Assembly (NCBI GenBank): GCA_024220505.1
Contig: JAKZZE010000031.1
Location: forward strand, 124,001 to 188,000
DNA from: Rhizopus arrhizus
Lineage: Eukaryota; Mucoromycota; Mucoromycetes; Mucorales; Rhizopodaceae
Direction: 5' to 3'
Length of the DNA: 64,000 nt
Below the pieces are notes generated by a model. That model did not search any database. It saw only the letters and a list, made by a program, of their open reading frames with translations, and had not been told where the DNA came from. This document shows, in pieces, positions 47,093 through 59,300 of this stretch (position 1 is the stretch's first letter; each line of letters starts with the position of its first letter). Position numbers and translations under genes: made by a program.

Positions 47093-47726
47093 AAGTTGTT
47101 CGAAGGTATTGTTATAAGTATTTTTTATTTATAAAAAGAGGTGAATAACAAATTTAAAAAGCAGTGAAATACATATGCTGTAAACTGTCTCAAGAACGCA
47201 TTTTATATTTGTGTGAAGGACATCCAAAACGAGGTAAGCTGCTATTTTTATTAACTAAAACTTTTTCCCCCTTTTTTTTTCTTTTTGTTTCTTCTTTTTT
47301 TCCATAGTTACTGTTTGAAAGGTATTATTAAACTGAGATCACCGCCGAGTCTCCAAAAATTTTATATCGAAATTTGAAATATCTTGAGTATAGTGTGTCA
47401 TGCCCATGAAACACTTCAATTTTAAAGTAAAATGCGATCGGGTCTCTGATATCCAATGTATCTTTTGTGCACGTTGATAGCCAATGAATTACTTGCAAAT
47501 TCCTTTGACGTTTCATGTAAGACTTTTTTGGTACCACTTTACTAATATTGATTGGTATATACTGTAAATTGCATTATTGTGACAAATGTTGGTTATCAGG
47601 AATTAAATCCCCATATCAACAATTGAAAAATATAAATAAAGCACATTTTTTTTTGTCAATCAAGCAATTGCCAACTTTACAAGCGTATCTCTTCTACTGC
47701 TTATTAAGTACTTCAATTGAATAATG

Positions 47727-48317
47727 TGTTATATAACAGTAACTGGTTCTAGTTGATATTAATAAATATAAGTCTTAGTACAAGACCATGATTAAAGTAA
47801 AATAAAATACGTATTTATTAAAATAAGATGATACAATCAACTCCAAGTAAACATACTATTCTAGAATATGTATTGTATTAATGATAATTCTTTGATAAGA
47901 AGAAGTACCGATTAAAATAACAAAATCTTTTTCTATTATCAGAAATCCAATCCAACGTTAGGAGTACTTCCAATTTTTCACATAATTGAAATAACGCTTA
48001 AAATAACCTTATTCAAATCAGTGAGGAATCCTTAGAATAAGAGGATAGTCTATGACAGACATACAAAAGAGCAAGTGAAAAGTTTTCATAATCATAATCA
48101 TAGATGACACTTGCTAAAGTACCTGAATATTAGAAGAACGCTTACAATAGAAGATATCAAGCCACTCACTCAATAAGATATAAATACCTGCCTTCAATTA
48201 GAATAATTTTTACTTTAACTTGAACTGAAATAAAGATCAGTCTCAAAAAGTACTCGAACTGTTTTTTTTGACCTTTGCTTTTACCCTTTACTTGGCTATT
48301 ATTATCATTATACAACA
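47727..48317. mobile_element. TIR element (MITE-like), unit 2, inverted with its surroundings
   Basis: Reads TGTTATATAA at the left and TTATACAACA at the right, the mirror image of the unit 1 element. The flanks are TAATG (left) and CAATG (right). It was moved by the 6.6-kb inversion, not by its own transposition. Confidence 0.6.
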
Positions 48318-48349
48318 CAATGAGTCACAATTTGAATACCGGTTCTTCT

Positions 48350-48732
48350 AGCTTATGTTATGCTACACCGGAAGACGTTAACCACTTGTTGATCACTTGT
48401 TCATTCAAATGGTCTGCGTGGCAAGGAGTTCTATCTCGATTTGCGCCTTATCTCAAGTATCGCCCCGAAGATGTTGAAAGTACTCTAAGGAATTTGAGTT
48501 GTTTCGAATTTGTAGAAAATTCACGATTGCTGAGAATCTGTCTACAAGCTCCACTATACATCTGACGAGCACACTGGCAGTACATTTTCAATGGAACGCC
48601 ATTCTTGCCACAGCAAATTGTTTCAACCATTTTTGAAAAACTTTGATGTCATCGTCTACATTAAAAGCATACCACTCCACATGACGTGTGTCTCATTAAT
48701 TTTATTAAATAACTCCCAATAAAATACTATTA

Positions 48733-48774
<42 letters not shown>

Positions 48775-48776
48775 AA
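48350..48776 (+). mobile_element. LINE, unit 2, 3' fragment left in the original orientation
   Basis: Begins at the inversion junction with LCYATPEDVNHLLITC, the rest of the ORF2 zinc finger, and runs through the stop at 48563-48565 to a poly(A) run at about 48734-48772 (longer than in unit 1). It is followed by the target duplication TATTTGCAGTGAA (48777-48789). Confidence 0.88.
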
Positions 48777-49702
48777 TATTTGCAGTGAAGTCGTGTCGGC
48801 TTTATTTTTCTGTCTCCTTGAACTCAAGCGCGCTCTGAATGGCTGAAATCAGCGTGAAAGCATCATTAGCAATGATCTATCGATGAACTTTCCTTGGGAC
48901 TTGTGCTATTCCTGTAATTTCATTCGTTCATCGTTGTTCCTTCTGATTATGTCTGTTTTACTCTATCATGAACTGCGTGATTCATTTTGTTCTTGTACAA
49001 ATGCTGTATAAAAAAAAGCTTAAGAAAAGCATCGAACTGTTCAAATACCATTTTTAGGTAACATTTTTTCTTTGCATTATGAACCAGTGTTTGACAACAA
49101 ATAGAAATGTTTTTTAGCTGTATGCAACTAAAAACTTTATTTTTTTTTAAAAAAAGGGATTAAGCATTTTCACAAGGCTTTTTACAAAGAAGTTAGTTCT
49201 TTTTTTAATGGCATATTTTATAATGTTAATTGAATACAGTTTGAATATGTGATACACTTTATATGCACAATGAGAGATGAATTTGGCTCAAGAGGGTTAT
49301 TTCTGCTCTTGAAGTATAATATAGAATTGCTTTAAAATAGCCTATATCATTTGATCAACATAAAAATCAATGTATTAATAAACAAAAATCAGGCAAGGCT
49401 TTTTTGTCTATTTTATTTAACAAATATAGCAAAAAAAAAAAGAAAAAAAAAAAGGAGGATGGTAAATTGCTGCTTGATGGCGTGTTTGCATTAAATACAT
49501 TTTCTTTGGGACCCTATGAAATATACGAAAAAGAGATAAACAGATGCATGCAACATGCAAATTGGCCTTTTGAAAGTAAATATTATTTTGTTTGCCGTTT
49601 CGCCTCCTTTTTTTTCTATTAAGGGGCTATAAATGTATAAATCAAATATGATCAATTATTGAGAATTAACCTACTTTTTATTATCTATTCAAACATAAAA
49701 AG

Positions 49703-50140
49703 ATGGAAGGCTTGGTTACAAGGTATAATATGGCACTTGAAAGATTACTACCGCTGTTTCAAAAGAGATCAAAGTCTTCTTACATTGTCGCTGCTATTCT
49801 TTTGATTACTGTCAAGCAAATTTATTCTTTCTTTCGAGTGCCTACCAACCTTCGTCACTTTCCCAGTGTATCTTTTTTTGCCATGGCTAAATCATTTTTA
49901 ACAAGCGAACCACCTTACAGTCGGTTTAAGAGAATTACTTTTCCTGCTATACAAAAAGGGAATGGATTTTATGTTGTAAGATGCTTACCTTTGTATGTGC
50001 TCTATTTCTAATTCTATTATTTAGAGCAAAATACCTACTGGATGGACGATTTATGTTGCAAATCCAGTGGCTGCTAAACAACTTTTACTAAAATCAGGTA
50101 AAACGATATAGTAGTTTTGTTTTCATATCGTATACTTATC

Positions 50141-50173
<33 letters not shown>

Positions 50174-51828
50174 GATAACTTTCCTAAATCACACCGTAGA
50201 TTTGACACCACTGGTGAGAAAGGTACGGGTGCACAGTTCGTGGGTCGTGATAATGTTGTTTTATCAAATGGAGAAATATGGAAAAAGCAACGAAAGGTAA
50301 AAGCGTAATGAGTGATAAAGATCCATGATCCTCATCATAATAGGTTATGAACCCTGTTTTTCATCGTTCAATGCCTATCAAAACTGTGGCAAGTTTGGTT
50401 CCACTGCTTTTCTTGGCTATTGAAGAAGCAAACGGTAGAATTTCTATTAATCCAAGGATGAAAGACTTTACTCTCGATGCGCTTGGACTTACAATTTTTG
50501 GTATGCTTGTAATTTTTTAGATATGAAAGGATACTTTTTTCGTTGCTAAACAGTACAATGTCTTTAGACTTTGACTTCAAGGCTCTTCAAGGGGATCCTG
50601 ACCATTGGACATCAACTTACAGGCTGGTGATGCAATCCATATCTGACCCTATCTCCAATATATTTTGTGCCTTGGAACGCTTATTGGTTTATGTGTATCC
50701 CAAAAGAAGAAGAAGCGCTGATGCTGTTGTAAAACTGAATGCAAAGTTTGATCGATTGATAGATAAGAAACGTGAGGAACTTCAAAATGGCATTTTTAGT
50801 AATAAGCCTGATAATGAAAAAGACTTGGTTACTTTGATGTTGGAAGCAGGAATGCAAGAAGATATTTCAATAACGAATGAGGAATTGAGGGTAATGTATA
50901 TTATTTTTATTGTAATAAAGAGAAACTTGCTAATCCTTATCTTTATTTGCACAGCATAATATGGCAGTTTTATTTTTGGCAGGTAAGTCAGACCTTTGAA
51001 GTCCGTCCTGCTCTGTAACTAAAATAAGATACTTAGGACATGATAGTACCTCTAACACGTTATCTTTCTGTCTATACCATCTAGCCAAAAACAAGGTAAC
51101 TCTTTAAATAAACAAAAAAAAAAATCAATATCTTTGTTAATCATGAATGATTGTGCTTATTTTGTAGCGTGCACAGCAAAAGTTAAGAGAGGAAATAATC
51201 AATATACTTGGAGATGATGATATGGATATTGTACCTTCTTTAGAAGAGCTGAAACAGATGAAATACATGAATATGGTCATTAAAGAGGTACATGATACAT
51301 TCCCTTGTAAAGAAGAAGTATCTAATCTATGTTGACTAGAATCTTCGACTCAATATGCCTCTTGACTTATTACTACCACGTAAAACGGCTGAAGACACAT
51401 TCGTGGCAGATACTTTTATTCCAAAGGATACAAATATTACAGTTGATGTAGGTGCTCTTCACCGTGATCCAAGAAGCTGGAAAGATTCTGATGAATTCGT
51501 GCCTGAAAGATTCGAAGATGATGGACAACAAAAGGATCATGAGGGTTTAACGTGGGTTCCATTCAGCAATGGAACACGACAGTGCATTGGAATGAACTTT
51601 AGCTTAATGGAGCAAAGACTTGTTTTGACCATGTTATGTAGGTCTATTTTATTCTCTCTTTTTTTTTCTATGCTATACATGTAGCTAAACCCTATCTTTT
51701 TATTTACAGTGAGAAAGTATGAGGTTGATTTGCCAAAGGATTCTATTCATTATGATCATATTATATACGAGCAACCAACTTATATTTGTCCCGAGTCGTT
51801 AGAATTGATATTCACAAAGCGTTACTAA
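49703..51828 (+). CDS. Cytochrome P450, copy 3
   Basis: Exons 49703-49975, 50025-50097, 50175-50296, 50344-50500, 50568-50890, 50955-50982, 51037-51095, 51168-51287, 51340-51637 and 51710-51828; 523 aa and apparently functional. The I-helix has the standard AGHDSTS, then ENLR, FVPERF and the heme loop with CIGMNF. Exon 2 reads PTGWTIYVANP as in copy 4, but exons 4-5 follow copy 2. Intron 2 contains a run of about 28 A (50145-50173) immediately before its acceptor, which may slow splicing. Together with the intact MpaB-like gene facing it, this is one of two complete pairs in the window. Confidence 0.92.
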
Positions 51829-52685
51829 ATTGACTTTTATTTTAAATGAAATAAAACTACAGACAAGTGTTATCCAAATGGGTACGAAGGGGTAATCCTG
51901 TGTTCTAAGTTATTGTGTCAACGGAAATTAAAATAGAAAGGAAAATAAAGGACTCATGCTTTATATCTTATGCTAGATGATTTATGTATTTAGCAACCTA
52001 TTTCAATGATTTTATTTCAAAAAAGAGTGTATATATAAAAGAAAACAAGCTTATTCATCTTTAAGTTTACTAAAACCAATAGCTCATATGTCATTAACAT
52101 GCTTTGTCATTTGACATTAACAGAATTTTACCTCCTGAGAGCGAGAAGATTGATACAGTCCTCTCCCTCTTCTTCTTTTTAAGACGTCATTAAGATACCT
52201 CAATTTAATTTAGTTATATTTGAATAAAACACATCTGCAGATAGCTGCGAGATGACAATGAAGAGGGTATACTGGATGTGACCATTCATTTAACATGTAC
52301 TTTCGGTTATTATAGCAGTAACACATATAACCTAATTCTCCATTTCCTGATTATGTAAGTCTTTTTTATATGAAAATAAGCATGATAGATGCGGTAAATC
52401 GAAATCGTGGAATGGCATTTAGATCTGGGCTATAAAGATGAGCGCACGATACGGGAAATCGGATTACAATGAAACAAAACGACTTTTACAAGCAAATCCA
52501 TTTGGAAATTCGGTTGTCTTTCAGTTCAAGGGTAAGTTAAGGAGATAATAATAATAACAATAAAAAGACATGAACATCGATCACTCCCTATCTATTCTTC
52601 ATAATTGCATCTCAAAATGAACAATTTGATTAAAATAAAATGTATAGGCATTTATTAACACTGTTGTTTTAATAAGTAAATGCTC
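51829..52685. other. Spacer between the convergent genes, unit 3
   Basis: 0.86 kb, non-coding, and colinear with the other spacers except for a loss of about 35 bp near 52150. It contains presumed 3' ends of both genes (AATAAAACT soon after the P450 stop). Confidence 0.45.
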
Positions 52686-54008
52686 TTATGCAAATGGACA
52701 GCTAGGCACTTTTCCTTTGGTATACTTTTGTGGTCCAAGGTTTGATATGTCGTAGCCATCTTTATAGACCATGTTGTTAAAGACAAAGTAGTTGGGTACA
52801 TATTTTCCGTCGTTGTTTGGATAGAAAGGTGTACGAACCAAAAACTTCTTGCGAGGGAGCATGAAATGGCGAATAAAGAAGGCACGAATCATGAATGCCA
52901 CATAAATGATGAATGAATAGAACTTGTTCTCTTTAGGTAAACCAAATGCCTCTGTATCACGTTCAGTAAGGAATGAGGGCAGGACTTTGCAGGCAAAGGT
53001 ATAAAGGCGTGTGGATAAAAAGGAAGGTAGAAAAGTGATGAACAGTCGAAGCGTAGGTTCTCCACACATCCAGTTGGTTTTTCCATAACGAATGTGTTTC
53101 TTTGCGTGCTCCTAGCAACAGACATGAGGGGATATGAACTTTGCTTATTGTATTATGAAAAGAAGTGGGTTTACCTCTTTAAACTGAATAATTTTTTCAA
53201 ATGATTCAGGAATATCTTTCATGTTCATCGCAAGACCAATGACGTACCAAGCACGGTAACATGCCTATATAATGCATATGTGAGTTTAGGGAGTGAGGCA
53301 AACAAAGCTATTTTTACATTAATTTCTCTTTCGTCCAATTGTCTCCATTCGTACTTGTTTACCCAAGCAACTGGTTCCGTAATAAACATGGTTAATGTAT
53401 ATAAAAAGTCGTCGTTTCCAATGTTGTATTTTCCATGAAGCTCATTTAAACGTTTGATAGCCTTTTCTTTTCTATCCCATTGACCGAGAAGATGCTCTTC
53501 AGGGGTATCGGGATGATCTTTGATATGGTTCTGGATTCGTCCGTATACATCTGCAAACTCTCGAAGGATAATTTCAGTGTCCTCATATCGACGAGGACAC
53601 TCTTTTCCAAACTCTCCAGTGGCTACTAGGATCTTTGAGGTCTTTGGTGTCGTGTATGTCTTGAACATGGCTAATTGTAACGATAATTGAAATGAGACTG
53701 AATGAAATAAAGAATGAGAATCACATTTGGCTTTATGACTCATAATGCTCACATGGAAACTCTTTTTGTCCTGCGATTGCAAGTACTTCAATAGCTGCAG
53801 CAGTATCATTCAGTATCTGGTTTGGATCAGGATACTTTTTGCGGATATATTCGAGGTTCTTGTAGCGTTGCCTACGAACAGTGGCTAAGTATGATACCAA
53901 AGCGATCACTACAACAGTAGACACCAAGTAACCATAGTTAACTGAAAAGTAATTGAGGCAAGCTTCTAATGGAGATTTGCTTGCCCAATATGTAAGGGAT
54001 GTGTTCAT
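52686..54008 (-). CDS. MpaB / rubber-oxygenase-type (DUF2236) membrane oxygenase, copy 3
   Basis: Four exons, 54008-53753, 53670-53318, 53264-53175 and 53111-52686, give 374 aa with all splice sites kept (intron 1 donor is GTGAGC instead of GTAAGC). It differs from copy 1 by scattered substitutions, for example LNYFS for LTYFS, NDTAAAIE for SDTAAAVE, EHLLGQW for EHLLDQW and ERDTEAF for ERETKAF. The anchor, RRYEDT, LHGKYNIGNDDFLYTL and YEWR blocks are unchanged. It should be functional if copy 1 is. Confidence 0.85.
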
Positions 54009-54381
54009 TTATGAATTTCTTTGTATAAATGTAGTATTAGAAAAAAAAAAAAAAAAAAAGGAGAATGATTGCTCTAAATTGACCATTATTTATAGCTTTC
54101 AATGATGGAATAAAGCATCCAAAAAAAAAAGAAAAAAAAGAAAAAATAACTTGCTGATCATAAAGGATATCTTCAATAACACGCGAGAGAAATGATCTTT
54201 AAATCCCAGTATGCTATTTTTGGATATGATTTTTATAATAAAGCTTTTTGATACTTTCCCCATTTAGTAAATAAAGGCATTGAATACTAACATACCCATT
54301 ATTCTGAAAATTAAACATCGACTAAATTTCCCTTTTTCTGTAACACTGCCGCTTTTATACAAACTGAATTTAAATGCCTTT
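54009..54381. promoter_or_regulatory. Upstream region of MpaB-like copy 3
   Basis: Matches the region upstream of copy 1 (23155-23520), including two A-rich runs (54043-54059 and about 54121-54145). It is cut at the TIR element. A promoter role is inferred from position. Confidence 0.45.
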
Positions 54382-55025
54382 TGTTGTATAATGGTTAAGG
54401 TAATTCAGAAAAAAGACATAAAAATAAAGAAACAGTTTGGATACTTTTTGAGACTTATCTTTATTTTAGTTCAAGTTAAAGTAAAATTTATTCTAATTGA
54501 AGGCAGGTATTTATATCTTATTGAGTGAGTGGCTTGATATCTTCTATTGTAAGCGTTCTTCTAATATTCAGGTACTTTAGCAAGTGTCATCTATGATTAT
54601 GATTATGAAAACTTTTCATTTGTTCTTTTGTATGTCTGTCAAAGATTTTTTTTTTATAAGGAGCCGGAGCTCAAGTTTATTAAAGTAACAAAAAAAAAGA
54701 GGGTGTTACGATGTCTGTCAAAGATTATCTTTTATTCTAGGGATTCTTCACTGATTTGAGTAACGTTATTTTACGCGTTACTTCCACTATGTGAAAGATT
54801 AGCAATATCCCTGACATTGGATTGGATCTTGTTATTTTAGTTGATACTTCTTCTTATCAAAGAACTCCCATTAATACAAAACATATTCTAAAAGAACATG
54901 TTTAATTGGAATTGATTGTATCATCTTATTTTAATAAATACGTATTTTATTTTACTTTAATCATGGCCTTGTACTAAGACTTATACTTATCAATGTCAAC
55001 TACAATCAGTTACTGTTCTACAATA
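54382..55025. mobile_element. TIR element (MITE-like), unit 3, with nested insertion
   Basis: Begins TGTTGTATAA and ends TTCTACAATA, with a perfect 5-bp target duplication CCTTT (54377-54381 and 55026-55030). The internal sequence is clearly related to 26841-27428 but diverged. It interrupts the sequence that is continuous at about 23505-23530 in unit 1, so it is an independent insertion event. A 64-bp insertion sits inside. Confidence 0.72.
54647..54710 (-). mobile_element. 64-bp retro-insertion, extremely 5'-truncated
   Basis: Flanked by the exact 15-bp repeat ATGTCTGTCAAAGAT (54632-54646 and 54711-54725). The insert starts with nine T on the plus strand, i.e. a poly(A) tail for a minus-strand element whose last bases read AATAAACTTGAGCTCCGGCT. 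The other TIR copies lack it (27105-27120 shows the unfilled site). This looks like the 3' stub of a LINE or SINE. Confidence 0.7.
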
Positions 55026-55347
55026 CCTTTTCTTCGTGTGTAGTCAAGGATTGTACATACTATAAATAATTAGAGAATAAAAAGTCAGTAAAATTTGAAG
55101 TTTTACTCGAATATTACACACACATCAAAAGACACTTGAAATCTCTGATTTTACCTTAAAAAAAAAAACAAAACTTGCTGACCATGAAGGATATCCTCAA
55201 TAATATGCGAGAGAGATGATCTCTTAAATCCCAGTATACTATTTTTGGATACTATTTTTATAATAAAGCTTTTTGATACTTTTCTCATTTAGTAAATAAA
55301 GGCATTGAATACTAACATACCCATTATTCTGAAAATTAAACATCGAC
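55026..55347. repeat. Partial re-duplication of the MpaB upstream region
   Basis: 55026-55168 matches 23518-23660. 55172-55347 then repeats the more gene-proximal part (AACTTGCTGACCATGAAGGA ... ATTAAACATCGACTAAATC) already present at 54148-54325. It shows a small tandem duplication inside unit 3. Confidence 0.7.
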
Positions 55348-55355
55348 TAAATCTC

Positions 55356-56238
55356 ACTTTTTTTTGTTTATATGGTAGGTAACTCGAAAGAGAGCTTTGG
55401 TTTATTTAGAGTCAAGAGTAGCTGCAATTAAAACAATAATGAAAATACAAGTTCTTTTTTAACTGTTAAATACCGTCGTCAAAACAAATTTCTGCTGCGA
55501 GTTGATATTTTTTTTTGTGTTTGTGATGATACGACATCACTGTGAAAAGAAATATTATAAAAAATGGATTGTCATCGTGCCGTCCAGATAGTTTGTAAGA
55601 CGCAGGCAACAATTTGGCTGCTGGATAACGCTGGTGCTAGGGCATTCGGTCGATCGCGAGGTGGAAAGATGGATGGATAGGATACGGAAGAAGAGAAAGA
55701 AATGTATTTCATGTTGCCACGCTTATTTGATAGACAAATGGGCTTAGTTTTGGAGCAGGTGTAGAAGAAGTGAATGAGTGAATCGGATTCGACTAAGCGT
55801 AATGGGCATAGCGCAGAGGGAAACTTTTGTGGATTACATAGATGAAGGGGACCTGTGGGTGGGTGGAATTATGGATAATCTTGAACCACACTGTGCATGC
55901 GCAAAGCGGAATGGGTAAGCGTCAGAAAGGTGACCATGTCAGCGGGCAGATGTGTGTGGATGAGTCATTGTAAGAGGGTGTGTATTTCGAGACAGAACAT
56001 AGGCAAGATTGATGGGAATGTTGTTTGCTGGATAGGAGAGTTTTGAAAATCTTTGGGGAGGGTGAAAGAAGTCGAATTGAAATTTGTGATATTGAATCTA
56101 CGTAGAAGGCGGAAGGGATGAGCGGTGTATAATCGATAGAGTTGTTGCTTATAATAATGGTAGTGGTTGTAAAATGAGTGGAAGTAAGCGGTCGAAGCTG
56201 TAATTTGTTGGAAGTAAGTTGATTGATTGTTTGGTGGT
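55356..56238 (-). mobile_element. Poly(A)-tailed retroposon or processed transcript, 883 bp
   Basis: Flanked by an 8-bp direct repeat TAAATCTC (55348-55355 and 56239-56246). The uninterrupted sequence is seen at about 23460-23490 in unit 1. On the minus strand it ends with CTCTAAATAAACC, about 45 bp before a short A-run that abuts the flank, as expected of a reverse-transcribed poly(A) RNA. No long open frame or protein motif is recognised. Base composition differs from the neighbours (more G on the plus strand). Source gene unknown. Confidence 0.5.
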
Positions 56239-56302
56239 TAAATCTCCTTTTTCTGCAACACTACCGCTTTTATACAGATTAAGTTTTAATGCCTTTTTCT
56301 CT

Positions 56303-56305
<3 letters not shown>

Positions 56306-56344
<39 letters not shown>

Positions 56345-59300
56345 TGTGCAAAGTTTGATAATTGCAACGAAAGCTGAAGTAGATAACAGAGAAGAAAAAA
56401 CCTATGGATTAGCCTTGTAGTGGACAACTATTGTGTTCTTTGAGGATTTGCCTAGTAGCTCTTACTACTACTTCCTGACGTCAAAATTGTTGGTCTTCAA
56501 AAATAAATTTCTAGTGAAGTTGCGATACATAGAGCAGCACAGAAGTTATGATGTCAAAATAGGCCACAAAAGAATGAAGGAGCGACTTCAATACCAAAGG
56601 AATAAGGGAGTTGAATTAGTCCATAAGTCAACTTTGCAGGATCAACGAGAAAGCGAGAAGCAATTGTTTGCCAGATTTCATGTTTGAAAAGACAAGTCTA
56701 GACAAAGCGCTCTTCAGAATCGACACCGCCACAATATACACAACCAGAATCTGGAAATCAGGTTGGGATTAGCTGGTGAGGACGTTCCTTACACGGCATT
56801 TTGTGATGATAAAGTCCCCAGAGTAAAGTGTGATCTCTGTGTGGGACAGGTGTCTTCCAAAAACGGCGCCAGACCGTAGGAGTTGCACGTGAATATGATA
56901 CTAGTAACGTAGATGAGTGGGGTAACTGAGATTCACAAAATCATTTTTTATTTTAAGAAGCAATACGGGTCCCTTCTTGTAGAATGAATCCAGGATGCTG
57001 TCAAATCCCGTTTCAGTAAGCGCAGGAAGTGGTAGTACTAACGAGATCATGTGATTGAGTTGCGTGGATATATGAACTGAGAGAAAAAAAGTGTTTTCCT
57101 GTATGCGACATAGTTGAAGCTGTTCAAATTAATTCTTGTTTTTGGAGAGAAAAGGATCCGAGGATGTGGAGATCTACTAAACTCATCACAAGCTATACCA
57201 AATACATACACATGCTTGACAAGAGTTCCAGGCCAGTAGGAAGTCTTGAAAACCTGATTTAGCATGAGTAAAGAAGGACAGACTTCAGTCAGTCGTAGTT
57301 CGTTGGCCATATGGATAACGAAAACTTGCCAATCAATTTTATCCATCGTTTTGAACAAGGGCTGAAACAGTCAAAAGACTTGATTGTGCTTGAACACATA
57401 TTAGGAAACAGCAGAGGTAAAATATGAGAAGGTGAAAGGGAGAAAAGACGCAAGCAATGTCGAAGAATATCACTAATGAAGATATCATAATATGGTGGGT
57501 CAGAGGAAGGAAGAAATAATGGCTGCAGCCATCGAAGTTGTAGAGTTTCATGTTGTGTCCCAGGGGCTAAAATGAAAAGTTCACCTCCCTTACGTGATCG
57601 TTGGCATGTTTGGAAGCTGACTGCATGAGAGCTTTTGCGTGCGAGAAATTGAATTATAGTTGAACAAGCCTTGCCAAGGTAGAATCGAGGAACAACAACA
57701 TGGATAGTATGCCAGAGGGGATCAAGCAAGATTTTATGCGCGACTAAACTGAGGCGAAGAGCAGATAAACTTCGTTGAACAAGTATTTGAGAGCGTTGCT
57801 GTAGTTTAAATAAGAAGTTATCAAGAAAACTAGAAATCTGGTATTTGGCACTAGTGAGTAGGTAGCCAAAGTATATAGCCGCTATTGAGTTGGATCGATC
57901 ATGTTACTGTGTTATACCATGGGAGGGCAAGGCTGATTGCCCAGATAGCGAAACTGCCAAGGTTTTATAACGGTTTAGACAAGCATTGGATACCCGAAAA
58001 TAGAGAGTTAGGATATCAAGTAGAGCATGAAACTGACCAGAATTGACTAGAAATACAGCTATATCATCAGCATACGCCACGTTTTTAAGGACGGGTGCTT
58101 GAGTCAGAGAATTTGCCAACCGTGTGTCAGAGTCCTCTTGGAAAGGAAAAACAGGAATAGAGGGAGAGGCATATATGGTACGGAAAACAGGTTTAACAGC
58201 AAGATTAAAAAGCAAGGGCGAAAGAGGGTTTCCCTGGCAAAGTCCACGATCCTGTGTAAAGGGCACCGACAGGAAATCATTGATTTTGACGCAAAGAGAA
58301 GTATTGAAGAAAAATGAGGCTATGCAATTGATCAGTCGAGGAAGTAGACCAAAATGTGTTAGACAGGCATAAAAGCAATCTGGATGAACCCGATCGTATG
58401 CCTTTTCTAGGTCTAATAGCAAACCGACTCCAGAAAGTTTGTACCGTCAGGCGATATCCATAATCATTCGAGCGCAAAAACCGTTGTCTTCAATAAGCCT
58501 ACATGCCATAAAGTCAATTTGATGAGGATCAATCAAATCGGGGAGATATGGAGTAATGTGAGTTGTAAGAATTCGCATAAATATTTTGGCATCAGCACAG
58601 ATTAAAGAAATAGATCTTCAATTCTTTAGTTAACTTCGATCACCTCTCTTAGGAAGGAAAATGATTACTGAGCGTTGCTAAGTTGAGGGATACATGTCTT
58701 CTCGAAGTGCTGTATGAAGTACACGAAGAAAGGGTCGACGAATAAATGGGTGATCTAATAGCGGTATTAATAGGACGTATGAGATCCTGTACACTTTAGG
58801 GCTACTCTTGGTGGGTGTTCGTTGGTGGCACTTATTTCATCCACTGCCCAATGGATGGGAAGGCTATCATGAATGTCAGGGCTGATGGAAGCAGAATCTG
58901 GCACATGGGCTAGCAGATCTGCGACAGCTTGTCCATCAATAGGATTTGGAGAACATAGCTACTTATAGTATTCTCGTGCAGCCCCTATAATAGTCAAAGG
59001 CTCTATGACGACTATTCCGGTATCAGTTCGTATTGAACTAATAGACTGTTGCTGCTGTCATTGACGTAGGCATCGATAAAAAAAGCATTCGATCTCTCTC
59101 GTTTTTCTCTCCATTATAGACCAGAGCGAAGCGCTAGAACAGAAGAAGAGTGTTCATGCTGAAATTCTAGCTGTGGTTCGACTGCAGCGAGTTGGGCATT
59201 AGTTTCATCATAAGTTGGTTCATATAATAGTTGTTTGCACATTTTCTGTAGTTTATTAAGGTTACGGCGACGTTGAGCAGTAGCTTTTTTAGAAAATTTA

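Larger units (their letters stand above)
41707..48350 (-). repeat. 6.64-kb inverted segment within unit 2
   Basis: Corresponds to unit 1 positions 26808-33448 read backwards. The left junction joins CTCTAGTA (unit 1 about 26802-26809) to TACAGGCAGCAGTG (reverse of 33448 and before). The right junction joins GGTTCTTCTA to GCTTATGTTATGC (unit 1 33449 onward). Both breakpoints share only TA, so this is a clean, nearly lossless inversion. It carries the TIR element, the coiled-coil fragment and most of the LINE. Confidence 0.9.
33871..48786 (+). repeat. Tandem array unit 2 (about 14.9 kb)
   Basis: Begins GAAGTCGTGTCGG directly in the target duplication after the LINE of unit 1. The P450 and the truncated MpaB-like gene are followed by a near-identical copy of the unit 1 tail, but 41707-48350 is inverted relative to unit 1. 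The unit ends in the 3' piece of the LINE and the same target duplication (48777-48789). Confidence 0.9.

Noticed and set aside
56433..56687. 84-codon plus-strand frame
   Set aside because: Lies opposite the 3' part of LINE 2; the minus strand explains the sequence.
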